Below, piece after piece: positions 1-13,000 of a stretch of DNA of 64,000 bases (its first letter is position 1; each line of letters starts with the position of its first letter). The translations under genes and the position numbers were made by a program. The notes beneath the pieces are model-generated. The model was not told the origin of the DNA. It saw only the letters and a list, made by a program, of their open reading frames with translations, and did not search any database. Source of the DNA: Sipunculus nudus (taxonomy: Eukaryota > Annelida > Sipuncula > Golfingiida > Sipunculidae); contig CM049313.1 of assembly GCA_026874595.1 (NCBI GenBank), forward strand, positions 40,764,659-40,828,658, written 5' to 3'.

Positions 1-910
1 ATGCTCCAGAGACATTAAGCAATTTGCGTGCATTGATTTCATGTCAGCAGCTCCTGATGTGAGGACTAAAGTCAATTATAACTTCATCCCGCTTCCAAGA
101 TGTGCATGTCCAACTCTGTCCATGGGTCAAACTGACATTGACCTCTTGTGTAATGGTCGCCTGATTGTGTGCCTGAATGTCTGGGAATACATCATTAAGG
201 ACATTATTAACCCACTGGGACATTTCATCCATTGAAATACTGCATTATATCATAAACCAATGGGAAAACTCTTATACATGGGAAGACATCATTAAAGACA
301 TTCATAATCAGTATTCTCATTAGGTGTTAGTTGAATTATGATGATAATTTTAAATGTTCCTGGTTTTAGAATAGTGTTGAATCAATCCACAAGGTTGCAA
401 ACAATTTTCAGATTTGTATATTTATTATATTTGATGTTATATAATTACTTGTTTATTGACATGTTCTACTTCACATTTGTGTAACCAATTCACTGAATAT
501 GATATTACAGTTGAGCTTTCATTTGGATATTAGGTACTGTTTCACAAGATCATATGCATTAAAAAACACACAAAGCACCTTTTTTATATAAGGATATAAC
601 AATTTATGTCTTGATCATTTTTTAAATATATGCTATGACCACAAGTTGTATCTACAAGCAACTTTCATTTTCAAGAGACTTATTGATTGATTACATAAAT
701 TTTTTACAGTATTTTCTGATCTTCAGCTGTTTGAATTATGGTTCGACTTTTTATTCTGCCCTTTGTCTTAATTTCATTTATCTAAATTACCTGCATATTA
801 GCATTGAGCTTGAACTCTGACCTTGCTCTTGCATATCTGCATTTACTTATCTTGACCTTTGATTGACCTTTAACCTTATAGGCATACTGACCTTGACCTT
901 TTTGTTGCAG
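1..910 (+). other. Intron upstream of exon A
   Basis: No exon of the signal peptide or prodomain can be read here; the short open frames have no family motif. The last 70 bases carry TGACCTT/TTGACCTTT copies that form the acceptor tract and resemble nuclear-receptor half-sites. Confidence 0.7.
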
Positions 911-1045
911 CACCGTGGAGCGGAGGGTGGAAATGACATGAATGTAGTACCAGTTTGGGAGAAGGGATACACGGGCCGGGGAGTGGTGGTTACCATTCTT
1001 GATGATGGAATTGAATATACGCATGATGATCTCAGAGGAAATTAT
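911..1045 (+). CDS. PCSK5-like: Convertase exon A: catalytic Asp
   Basis: Codes for residues 1-45 with the S8 motif [12 protein letters not shown]; the first Asp of DDG (residue 31) is the catalytic Asp of the kexin/furin family. TTGCAG acceptor, GTGAGT donor, phase 0 at both ends. The acceptor tract is made of degenerate TGACCTT repeats. Confidence 0.96.
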
Positions 1046-4000
1046 GTGAGTCATTTATAAAGACCAATTCTGTCATCCCAATATGAGTATTATTGACATC
1101 ATATTAGTGTGTGATCAAATTGAAGATATTGTGTTATGATTGATACAAACATTGAACTACTCACTTCATTCTTTTATCATTTATGGTTAATTTAAGACAG
1201 GTCTTTCTGGGGTTTCAAAGAATGAAGTTCATGTATATATCTTGCATATCAAATATGCCAAGGCTTAGTTTATACTGTCAGAAGCACCTAAGTGACTACT
1301 TTAATTCTTAAACACATATGCTGACTTTCCTGTTGGTCCATTTATACTGAGATTTCTGATCTACTCAACATATTTGGCATTGCCAGTGTGAGGATATTGC
1401 TTGGACAAATTAACAACAGAATTATCAGTACCCCCTGTAAGCTGAACATGGGAGGCAACCTAGTTTTCAAGACACAAAGGGGTCTGGAAAGGACATTGTA
1501 AATATTCATTTTCTTGACCACGCTAGAATTTATACCATGAGGAAGATCCTTGAAGTCTCTGTGTCCATGTGCTCAAGCTGCCTCGTTGATCAGGGGGCTC
1601 AAAGACCTTTGTTCGGTGATCATTGGATGCCCTGGTCACACACACATCACGTTTGCAAAAGATCAAATTTACTAGTATCTTGTAACAATGGGCACTTGAA
1701 TTGTAGATGGGCACCCCTGCTGATCCTGTAATAATATAAAGTGCTCATCTGAGACCACTTTGACCTCTCTGTAGAGTTCAAAAAGTCCCTGCATTGGGTG
1801 GAGCCAGGATCGTGGGTCGGGGTAATTGGACAAAAAACACTGAAGCAGATATTCAGTGCCTTGTTAATTCTTACTTCCTGATTTCATACCATCCGATGCC
1901 AGACTGCCCTAATTGGCTCCAAACCAGAATGCTACGTTTATTTGACAAGTGGCGATCTTCTTTCTGACAATATTTCATATCACATATATTTAAAAAATCA
2001 CAGCTTACATTTAACAGCTAAATTTAACAGCTGTTAAATTTGGATGATTTTGGGACCTATTTGATACTTATACAACCATGTGTCTGTGGCAGTGGCTGTC
2101 TAATGAGTATGAATATGGATTTATGATAATGATTGTAATTAAATAAACCCAGTATGCTGTGTGACCTGTAAGTTGTATACTATTTCCATAAAATAATCTA
2201 AGGCCTTGCCCTGAGCAGAAACTTTTTCAGGAAAAAAAATATGGAAAAGTACAGTTCATAAGCATGATGGCATACCTTAATTTGCTATTGTTCATATATT
2301 TTTGATTATGCAAAATTAAGGTAAAGAAGGTCCAGTCCAGGTGTATCCCAGAATCCACCACCAGTCATCCTTAGACATTTTCTATGTCTTGTAACCTGTC
2401 CATCTAGGTCCATGCTGTAATTGTTTAGACTGGTTATGGAGTCTAGGTTTCTATATATGTTTTCTCTCTTGACTTGGCTCTCTCTTTGTCTTGTTTCTCG
2501 TTTCTTTCCTTGGTTCTCTCTTACCTCAATGTGACTCTCTCTTCTTCTTGTCCTTTCATATATTTATTCTCCCTTGTCTTGGCTCTCTTTTGATAAATTT
2601 GCTCTTTATTGTCTCAACTTTGTTTTGTTTTGACAGTCTTATTGCTTGGTTCTCTCTTGCTTGACTATATCTTCATCTAATTCTTTCTTGTCTTGCCTCT
2701 CTCTTGTCTTGAGTCTCATCTTCTTGTCTTGAGTCTCATCTTCTTGTCTTGGTTTCCTCATCTTGATTCTCTCTGTGTCTTGTTTTCTCTTGTCTTGTCT
2801 TTCTCTTGTTTATGCTCTTAATTGTCTTAACTTTATTTTGTCTTGTCTTGACTTTATCTTTTCTGATTGCCCTTTTTCTTGGCTTGGCTCTCCCTTAGCC
2901 TGAGTCTTTCTTGTTTTTAGTCTCTCTTGTCCTCTTGTCTTGACTCTCTTCATATGGCTGATTCACCATAGATTGAATGTTTTCTGATAGAAAGAGGGTA
3001 CCTGTATTATAGCAAGTGACTTTCCTTGATTCTATAGTGATCATTCACTCAGCAGTTATGGCTGTTAACTGTACAAGCATGAATTTGAGATTTTAGTTGC
3101 TTGTCATTTGACCTTATCAAACTAATAGTAATAAAGATTACAGATGATGATGGGAAAATGTAAGACCCAAGCAGTGCTGCAGATTTGAGACTTGTCTTAC
3201 AGTCAGTGTTTGTGTTTGTCATATGTTTCATATACTTATAAACTTGATTTATTTTACATGGATTGTGTCAGTCATACAAATCACAAGGGTTATAGTGTGG
3301 TATTAAGTGTCAGTGGCCAGACAATACCCTGTCATCATGCTGTCTACAAGGCCTTCTGGCTGTGGAATGTAATTTCTGCATGATTCTGTGGAATTAGTTC
3401 TCATGTCACTCAGATTAAGTGTCTGTGCCATCTGTCTCCAGTGAGCGGTGTGCAAGCCTTCACCTCCCATGATTGGCTGCAATTGTAATCATGGTATTCC
3501 TGTAACTAATGGTTACAGGATCTCTCACCACTTGTTGTGAAGGGTTCATGTATCAGGGCTGTGGCCCAAGAGAATTAGGATACACATTTTAACTGTATGA
3601 AAGATATCATGTAACTTCATGATTATGTTTTATTGTAAGCCATACAGATTAAATGTAAAGTGCTTAATTAGATTATATAAATAGGTATTTGTTGTAATGG
3701 GTTTATATAATCAAATATTCACAAGAGAATTTGAAAACATACCTGAATCTATAAATATATATAAAATAAAATCCAGTCTTTTTACTTGAAAATTTAAAAA
3801 AAAAACATGAAATACATAGAACTAGATTAATTTTTTTTTATTTGAAAATATTAAAAGTAAACTGGTAAATGTTTCTTGTTTTCTGTATAATAACCACAAA
3901 CCTAAGATGTCAAAACCTAAGATGTGTTTTATGACTTGAATTTGATTAGACATAATATGATTTTGGTCATGTTTATCCATGTGGTGTATTAATATAATCA

Positions 4001-7000
4001 ACATATATATAACCTTTGTAGCACTGTTGAATTAAAACTCACTGATTTAGAAAATTATCAAATATTTTATTGTGATTGTGCATGTGTTTTGTTCGAGATA
4101 AATACCCTCACAGTGATGTAAATAATCATGATGATAATGATATTAATGATTGAAAAACACATTTAAATTGTCTAAATCTTGCAAGCTTTCCAATCTCAAG
4201 AACATTGTTGTCTGCATAAAAAGGCAGATTTTAAATGAATTAACCTGTAAGAAACAATACCCATTTGGAAATACACCATTGTTAATTATATAACTGACAA
4301 AGGGCATAGCAGTTTATCAACATTGTTATGATGAGAACATTATTACTCTATTCACTGAAGCTGTTTCCTTTAATTAATCTCATAAATCTTAAAATTCCGG
4401 GTTTATCAGCAGTAAACAGCAAACGTTTCCTGAAAATGGGGCACAGTATTAATTTTATTTCCAGTCTTATGATTCCACACAGGTTAAGGTTGTCAGGAGA
4501 ACTTCAGTAATAAACAAGTGATCAAGAAAATTGTCATTAATTAGTTAAGTCATGGGATTTTGATCATTTACAGGACCCAGAGGCCAGCCGTGACATCAAC
4601 GACAATGATGATGATCCCATGCCTCGGTATGACACGGACAAGAATGAAAACAGGTATTCAGGTTTTATAGGCTTTGTAATGAACACATTTATTAATCAAT
4701 TAGATCCATGTTTATAAACACAAGGATGTGAAGAATTTATAGATTTCCTGAGTGATCACATGTTTGATTAGTCTATATATATGTATATAAATATGATGTT
4801 TGTATGTATGTATAACTTATTGAACAAATACAAGTATTTTTTTTTTAATTTCCCAGGCCAGGAGGTGTTGGATTTCAATTACTAGCATTAACTAAATAAC
4901 AAAACTTTTTCTGGCCTCTGCCTTTGAAGTTTTTGTTTTTGCTTGGAGCCAGTATGCTTCAGTAATCAATTGTAATGTTTTTTTTATCCTGACGGCCCAT
5001 CCTTTGAAGGTTAATCACTCAGAGCAAAGCCTTCTGGTTGCTCTAGCACTACAAAACCAGTAATTAATTTCAACTGCAGTTGCTTTTCTAAACAGAGGCC
5101 TTTAACCTGGCCAAAAAACAAGCTATGCATCATCAGTGGTCCCTGGACTATTTCTTAACGAACTGGTGACTAGGTACTTAATGGAGCTTACAGTGGCTGG
5201 GCAATAGTGGCTAATAGCTCAGCCATTCTAATGCTGGGGACCTTGTTGCTCAAAGCTCAGCCATTCTAATGCTGGGGACATTGTAGCTAACAGCTCAGGA
5301 GATCTGATGCTGGGGACCTTGTGATAAACAGCTCAGCAGTTCTCATGCTTTGGACATTGTGGCTAACAGCTCAGCAGTTTTGATACTGGGGACACTGTTG
5401 CTAACAGCATAGCTGATGTTGGGGACATTGTGGCCAACAGCATGGCAGTTCTAATGCTGGGGACATTGTGGTTAACAGCATAGCAATTCTGATACTTGGT
5501 TCATTGTGGTTAACAGCATAGCAGTTCTGATACTGGGGACATTGTGGTTAACAGCATTGCAGTTCTGATATTGGGGTCATTGTGGTTAACAGCATAGCAG
5601 TTCTGATAATGGGGACATTGTGGTTAACAGCATAGCAGTTCTGATACTTGGTTCATTGTGGTTAACAGCATATCACTTCTGATACTGGGGTCATTGTGGT
5701 TAACAGCATAGCAGTTCTGATACTGGGGTCATTGTGGTTAACAGCATAGCAGTTCTGATAATGGGGGTCATTGTGGTTAACAGCAAAGCAGTTCTGATAC
5801 TTGGTTCATTGTGGTTAACAGCATAGCAGTTCTGATACTGGGGTCATTGTGGTTAACAGCATAGCAGTTCTAATACTAGGGACATTGTGGTTAATGGCAA
5901 AGCAGTTCTGATACTGGGGACATTGTTGTTAACAGCATAGCAGTTCTGATACTGGGGTCATTGTGGTTAACAGCATACCAGTTCTGATACTGGGGACATT
6001 GTAGGTAACAGCATAGCAGTTCTAATACTGGGAACATTGTGGTTAACAGCATAGCAGTTCTGATACTGGGGTCATTGTGGTTAACAGCACAGCAATTCTG
6101 ATACTAGGGTCATTGTGGTTAACAGCATAGCAGTTCTGATACTGGGGTCATTGTGGTTAACAGCATAGCAGTTCTGATACCGGGGTCATTGTGGTTAACG
6201 GCATAGCAGTTCTGATACTTGGGTCATTGTGGTTAACAGCATAGCAGTTTTGATGCTGGGGTCATTGTGGTTAACAGCATAGCAGTTCTGATACTGGGGA
6301 CATTGTGGTTAACAGCATAGCATTTTTGATGCTGGGGTCATTGTGGTTTACAGCATAGCAGTTCTGATACTGGGGTCATTGTGGTTAACAGCATATCACT
6401 TCTGATACTGGGGTCGTTGTGGTTAACAGCTCAGCAGTTCTGATACTGGGCTCATTGCGGTTAACAGCTCAGCAGTTCTGATACTGGGTCATTGTGATAA
6501 CAGCATATCACTTCTGATACTGGGGTCATTGTGGTTAACAGCATAGCAGTTCTGATACTGGGTTCATTGCGGTTAACAGCTCAGCAGTTCTGATGGTTTG
6601 GACATTGTGGTTAACAGCATAGCAGTTCTGATACTGGGGCATTGCGGTTAACAGCTCAGCTGTTCTGATGGTTGGGACATTGACTTCACCAGAATTCCCT
6701 GGCTGTGGCAGCACATGACTAGCCACTTCAGCAGGGTTCCTAAAATTCCTGTAATGCACTGGAACTTTATAATTTTTTTGGCCAAAGTATCTCAGGTTTC
6801 CTTGATCAGTATCATTTATAAAATATTTATATAGGAACATCTGATCTAAAAACCAATAAATAAAAACGAATATTTAAGTCTTAGCAGCATATTAACTTAA
6901 TATATCTCCAAAAAGTATAAAACTAAATCATTGAAATTAAATGAACATTAATATAAGATACTTTATTTTTCTCATGCACAACATTCTGATATATTTAAAG

Positions 7001-10000
7001 GGTAAAGCTACCCTGTTGATGTTCAGGCATGTGGTATGTCCAGTAACTGAGTTATGGCATTATGAATATTTAATAAGACCTGCCCATCACTGACATTTGA
7101 CATTTGCTTATCTCTCGGACTGTATGAAACCATAATTAATATTTCACTAGGAATCATCTCTGCAAAAGATGTCATGAAAGTTAATCAATCCCTCCTCCCC
7201 TGCCTCCCACATGATTGACGTCATTTCCCTGATTGGTACCAGCGTTTAATGTCTAACATCAGATTCATGAAGGTAACCACCTCCATTTTAAGGCTAGCTT
7301 AGCTAAGTATGTCCATGTACAGAATTATGTTTTGGTTTCAGACCATATGACAGAGCAGTAGTACACACTCTTCTCATTTCATATGCTGGAGCTAGTTGAC
7401 CAGGCCCGGTGACTGCTGCATCTGTGGGCTCTGGGTGTGTAATAATCCCCATTGCTGTGTCATACCACCAAAGAACCTCTGAAAGGTGCACTCATTTGTG
7501 AGTGAAACAAGGTGTTGGGCATGGCCTTTCATTGCAGAGACTGAAAAAATAAAGATTAAATGTCAAAAGTGACCAACCTTAGTCAAGTTTGTAGAAATTC
7601 TCAGTTAAAACACTACATAAGCTTATATAATTGTTATAGCCAGAGGCCCCATCACTTGCTCATTATTAATGAATTTAATGCAACTCATTGGTGTAATGGC
7701 CGTTTTTGGCTGGCTAATTAATATGGGGTACTATTTACTGTCTAATTAAAGACATTCCAATTAGTGAGAGGAAATTTGTGATGGTCTCCTTTGAAGCACA
7801 CATTTTGCCTTTTTTTTAAAAGAAAGATCACCTCATGGTGAAAAAGGTAAAAAAGCTTAATCATAGTTGTATTGGTAGCCTTTACAAACTAGTTTATTAT
7901 ATCCAAATCACATTTTGAAAATTGTTTTCTAAAATAATAGTATAATAAGAAGAAGAATAGATAAAAATAATTGAATGAAAATGAAAGAAATAAAAATAGG
8001 AAAAAATATTATGATTATTATTATTATTATTATTAAAGTAATAATTAAAAATAATAATTAAATTTTTTATGTTACTATCACTTATGTGGTGTATTTAAAT
8101 CAGAGATCACAACAAAAATTTGGTATACACACAGTTGCATCAACTCAATAAGATATACCGGTACTAAATAGTGGACAGTCTTGTCTTTGCTGGTAAATGT
8201 GTTGGTTCGAGGTCCTTGATAACCTGACCTTTTTATTCCCTCTGATTGACAGATTATTGATAGTGTCATGTGGTTTAAGGGGAATGATATATTTGTCTTT
8301 GCTGACATTTTGGCTCACTTTCTGTAGTTCAAAGAGAGACCCCTCGGGAGGGGCTGGGAATATATTTGGAACCGGAGAATAAATCAATAAAAATCACACT
8401 GTTAGATGCTACTCCACCTTGTGGAAAATGCAGGAGAAAAAAAAATAATTATGTGACTGGGTTTCAGTGGCAGAAGACATGCCCTAAAGACCTCTACAAA
8501 CCCTGGGGAAATCAATCGGGTCACATCTCCATTCTTTGACAGCAACTTTTACTCACAGTTCTGCCATCTGGGTAGCAATCATGAACTAAATGCCAGCTTA
8601 AGTTTGCACCCTGTGCTGCCATCTGGTTAAGCTGTTTGAACTAAACTTAAGGTTCAGTGATAAAAGTGCTGCCATCTGGGAGTATGTCAAGAACAAAAGC
8701 ATGGTTAACAGAGTGTCATTTTGGGAGAGAAAAATAAAATGTACACATTTGGTGGCTATGGTCTCTCAGTAATTTGTTGAATACAGATTTGTTTTGAACA
8801 CAGGATCTCCTCATCTGCTTTAATACATTTTATGAAACAGCTGGCCTCAAAAGGGCAAACCTAGTCATTTATTGCTTTTAGAACTGTTTATTATATATTT
8901 CTTTCTTCTCTCTTTCCAGGCATGGCACCAGATGTGCCGGTGAGGTGGCAGCCAGTGCTAACAACAGTAAATGTGTAGTGGGCGTGGCTTATAATGCAAG
9001 AATTGGAGGTAAGCTGGTAAATATTAGTTAGCATAGAGAACCTGCAATCCAATAATTGGAACAGTATTTATATGGAATCAACATGTTTTTATCTTTAATT
9101 TTGTATGATGACTTTAGAATTGTCCATTTTGATGCCATGATTAAAATGAAATTAGGTCATATAATAGTAGTTGTATACTACTGAAGAAAGAGAATGATAG
9201 CAAATATAGACTGGCAAATTATAATATACCTTTACTTATATCAAACCAAATCAGTAATATCCTAAATATTAGTAAGAATAAAGTACCAGTGGGCACATTC
9301 ACATATCTAAATCTTGACATTATTTTTTTTATACCCAGTTTTAATCATTTCTGTTATTTATCCATTTACCATATACCAAGGTGATAGGCCAGAACTGACC
9401 ATAATGTACCTTGTATGTTAATCAGGTGTGACCCAGTGTTAATCAGGTGTGACACAGTATGTTAATCAGGCATGACCCTGTACGTTAATCAGTCAAGACC
9501 CTGTTTGTTAATCAGGTGGGACCCTGTATGTTAATCAGGTGTGACCCTGTATGTTAATCAGGTGAGACCCTGTTTGTTAATCAGGTAAGACCCTGTAAGT
9601 AAATCATGTGTGACCCTGTATGTAAATCAGGTGTGACCCTGTATGTTAATCAGGTGAGACCCTGTAGGTCAATCAGGTGTGATCCTGTATGTTAATCAGG
9701 TGTGACCCTGTATGTTAATCAGGCGAGACCCTGTATGTTAATCAGGTATGACCCTTTATGTTAATCAGGTGAGACCCTGTATGTTAGTCAGGTGTGATCC
9801 TGTATGTTAATCAGGTTTGACCCTGTATGTAGATCAGGCAAGGCCCTGTATGTTAATCAGGCGAAACCCTGTACGTTAATCAGGTGTGATCCTGTATGGT
9901 AATCAGGTTTGATCCTGTATGTTAATCAGCTGAGACCCTGTACGTTAATCAGGTGTGATCCTGTATGTTAATCAGGTTTGATCCTGTATGTTAATCAGGT

Positions 10001-13000
10001 GAGACCCTGTATGTTAATCAGCTGAGACCCTGTACGTTAATCAGGTGTGAGCCTGTATGTTAATAAGGTGTGAGCCTGTATGTTAATAAGATGTGAGCCT
10101 GTATGTTAATCAGGCAAGTCCCTGTATGTTAATAAAGTATGACCTTATATGTTAATCAGGTGTGACCTTGTATGTTAATCTTGTGTGACCTTTTATGTTA
10201 ATCATGTGTGACCCGGTATGTTAATTAGGCGAGACTCTGTATGTTAATCAGGAAAGACCCTGTTTGTTAGTCAGGTGAGACACTGTATGTCAATCATGTG
10301 TGACCCTGTATGTAAATCAGGTGAGACCCTGTATGTTAATCAGGCAAGACCCTGTTTGTTAATCAGGTTTGACCTTGTATGTTAATCAGGTGTGACCCTG
10401 TTTGTTAATCAGGTTTGACCTTGTATGTTAATCAGGTGGGACCTTTTATGTAAATCAGGTGTGAACTTTTATGTAAATCAGGTGCGTCCATGTATGTTAA
10501 TCAGGTGTGACCTTTTATGTTAATCAGGCGTGAGATTTTATGTTAATCAGGTGTGACCTTTTATGTCAATCCGGTGTGACCCTGTATGTTAATCATGTGT
10601 GACCCTGTTTGTTCATCAGGTGTGACTTTTATGTTAATCAGGCAAGACCATGTATGTTAATCAGGTGTGACCATGTATGTTAATCAGGCGAGACCCTGTA
10701 TGTTAATCAGGCAAGACCCTGTTTGTTAATCAGGCAAGACCCTGTTTGTTAATCAGGTCTGGCCATGAATGTTAATCAGTTGTGATATTTATGTTAATCA
10801 GGCATGACCTTTCATGTTAATCAGGTGTGAGGATGCTGGATGGGGATGATGTGACAGACTTTGTGGAGGCTCAAGCACTCAGTCTGAACCCAGACCACAT
10901 TGACATCTACTCAGCCAGCTGGGGTCCTGACGATAATGGGAAGGTGGTTGATGGTCCAGCAGCCCTGGCCAGGAAGGCTTTTATACAGGGGGTACTTGAG
11001 GTATAGAAAAACTAAGCCTTTTATAGAATAGGGTAGTTGCTGGTCAAACAGGTATATTAGTTGTTATACAGTAATATAAAGTTGCAGCTTCAGCAGTTAA
11101 TAATTGGAAGGGTTTTTATTTACCTGAAATATAAAACAGGAATAATCAAAACTGTGGTCTAGCTTTTACAATACTGATCAGACATATCCACAATGTTTCG
11201 GAGCATTGTCTGAGCATGTTTTTATCAAATGTGTGGACTCTGTTAGTCATACATGTAAAATTATGCCTATTTTTTCACATTCTTTGGAAGTCGGATTACC
11301 TGATCAATTAAAAGCCCTTACATGGCATCATTGATAACATGAATGTGTAGTGCTGATAAGGTAAATATATATTTTAAATATTCTGAATTCAAAATTCTGA
11401 TACTGTGACTGGTTGACTTAAATGCTCTAGAAGGGGGTGAGAGTGATTTAAATTCATTTTACATTCAAATCAGAAACAAGAGAGAAGTCTTTCTTTGTTG
11501 TTTATATTTCCTTTTCATTTGAATTACGACACAGGGGAGAAGAGGCAAAGGATCAATCTATGTGTGGGCGTCAGGGAATGGAGGCAGCTCTGCGGACTCT
11601 TGCAACTGTGATGGCTACACCAACAGCATCTTCACGCTCTCTATCAGCAGCACGTCAGAGCACAACACCAAGCCCTGGTACCTGGAGGAGTGCTCGTCCA
11701 CTGTTGCTGCCACCTACAGCAGCGGCAAAAACTACGGAGAAAAACAAATAGTCAGTACCAGTCATGTTAACCTTCTTGTACGAAGAAAATATATAAAAGA
11801 CAAGTAGTTTACATTAACCAATGTTATTCATCATCAAATTTATCACAAAACAGAAGGTCAATAAATAACACTTGATATTAGGCACTATAAACAATGATAC
11901 ACACACACACATACACATTACATAACATGTTTTTGGAAAACTGGTTCACACAGGCCTGGAAATCATCAGTAACACTTGTCTGAAACCTTCTACATGTCAC
12001 CCATAAATATGTTATGGTAAGAAACAGGGCTGTGAGAGTAGGCCCTCGGAGGTATTCAGTGAAATATATCTGTTTCTGAACTGCCATTAAAGTAGCACAG
12101 AATAAGCTGTTGCATGCAGCTGGCTTGGACTATGCAGTTTTGATAAATACATACAAAATGAACTCTCTTTATTACCATTTCGAGTGAATATTTGGCCATT
12201 GGATTTGAGGATATGGGCAGTGGAAATATCCAGTGGATTATCCAGGTCACAAGGCTGTCTAAACAAGTGTTAATTTAGGTTGAATAACTTGTACATGTTG
12301 TTTAAACTTAATTAACTTGTTTGATGAAAGCCGACCTGTCACGGACATCTAGATCAGGATGACAGAAAAGAAAATAATATCTGTCATGGAAAGTGTGAAC
12401 ATAAATTAATTACTTAAGCAAAAATGTGCCTGACATTTTGTAAAAAAAAAAATAAGTTTGTTAAGTACTGGGCACTAGAACTTTCAGGCCTATGATATAA
12501 ACACTATTGATTGTTAAAGTGTCTTTTGTAAATATTTGGTCCATTAATTCAGCTTACACATTATGGTAAATTGAAAGAAACCATGGATACTAGGTTATTG
12601 AGTTAGAATTGAATTTGTAAAAAGCTTCCTAAATAATTAGATAAATGTTGATATGATAGGAGGGCACCAGGGCATCTACTTTCATAATTATATGTGTATA
12701 AATATGTGATTGTATATTTCTGGTCAGATCTCTTTGTTATCTATGTTACAGGTTACAACTGACCTTAGAAACAAATGCACAGAGTCCCATACAGGAACGT
12801 CAGCCTCAGCACCCCTGGCAGCAGCCATGTGTGCTCTAGCACTGGAGGCAAAGTAAGTATTTGTATACTGTAAAATTCCTAGTAAAGTTGCACCCTCAAT
12901 AGGATTGATTTTTGGGTTACAGATAGGGTAAAGCCATTTCATTTTTGCAAAGGTGCTATAGATAAATTAAAAAGAGCTAAAGTTGAAATGATGAGTTTAT

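Noticed and set aside
44-235. Overlapping frames at the left edge as signal peptide or prodomain exon
   Set aside because: No hydrophobic signal, no prodomain motif and no cleavage RxKR; both strands equally open.
6535-6840. 101-codon minus-strand frame
   Set aside because: Half is the 38-bp minisatellite; no motif or splice context.
7303-7491. 62-codon minus-strand frame as a small gene
   Set aside because: It overlaps a SINE fragment with a second copy at 14850.
9410-10830. CRISPR-like array of regular direct repeats
   Set aside because: Units are 23 bp head-to-tail with no unique spacers, inside an animal intron; it is a minisatellite.
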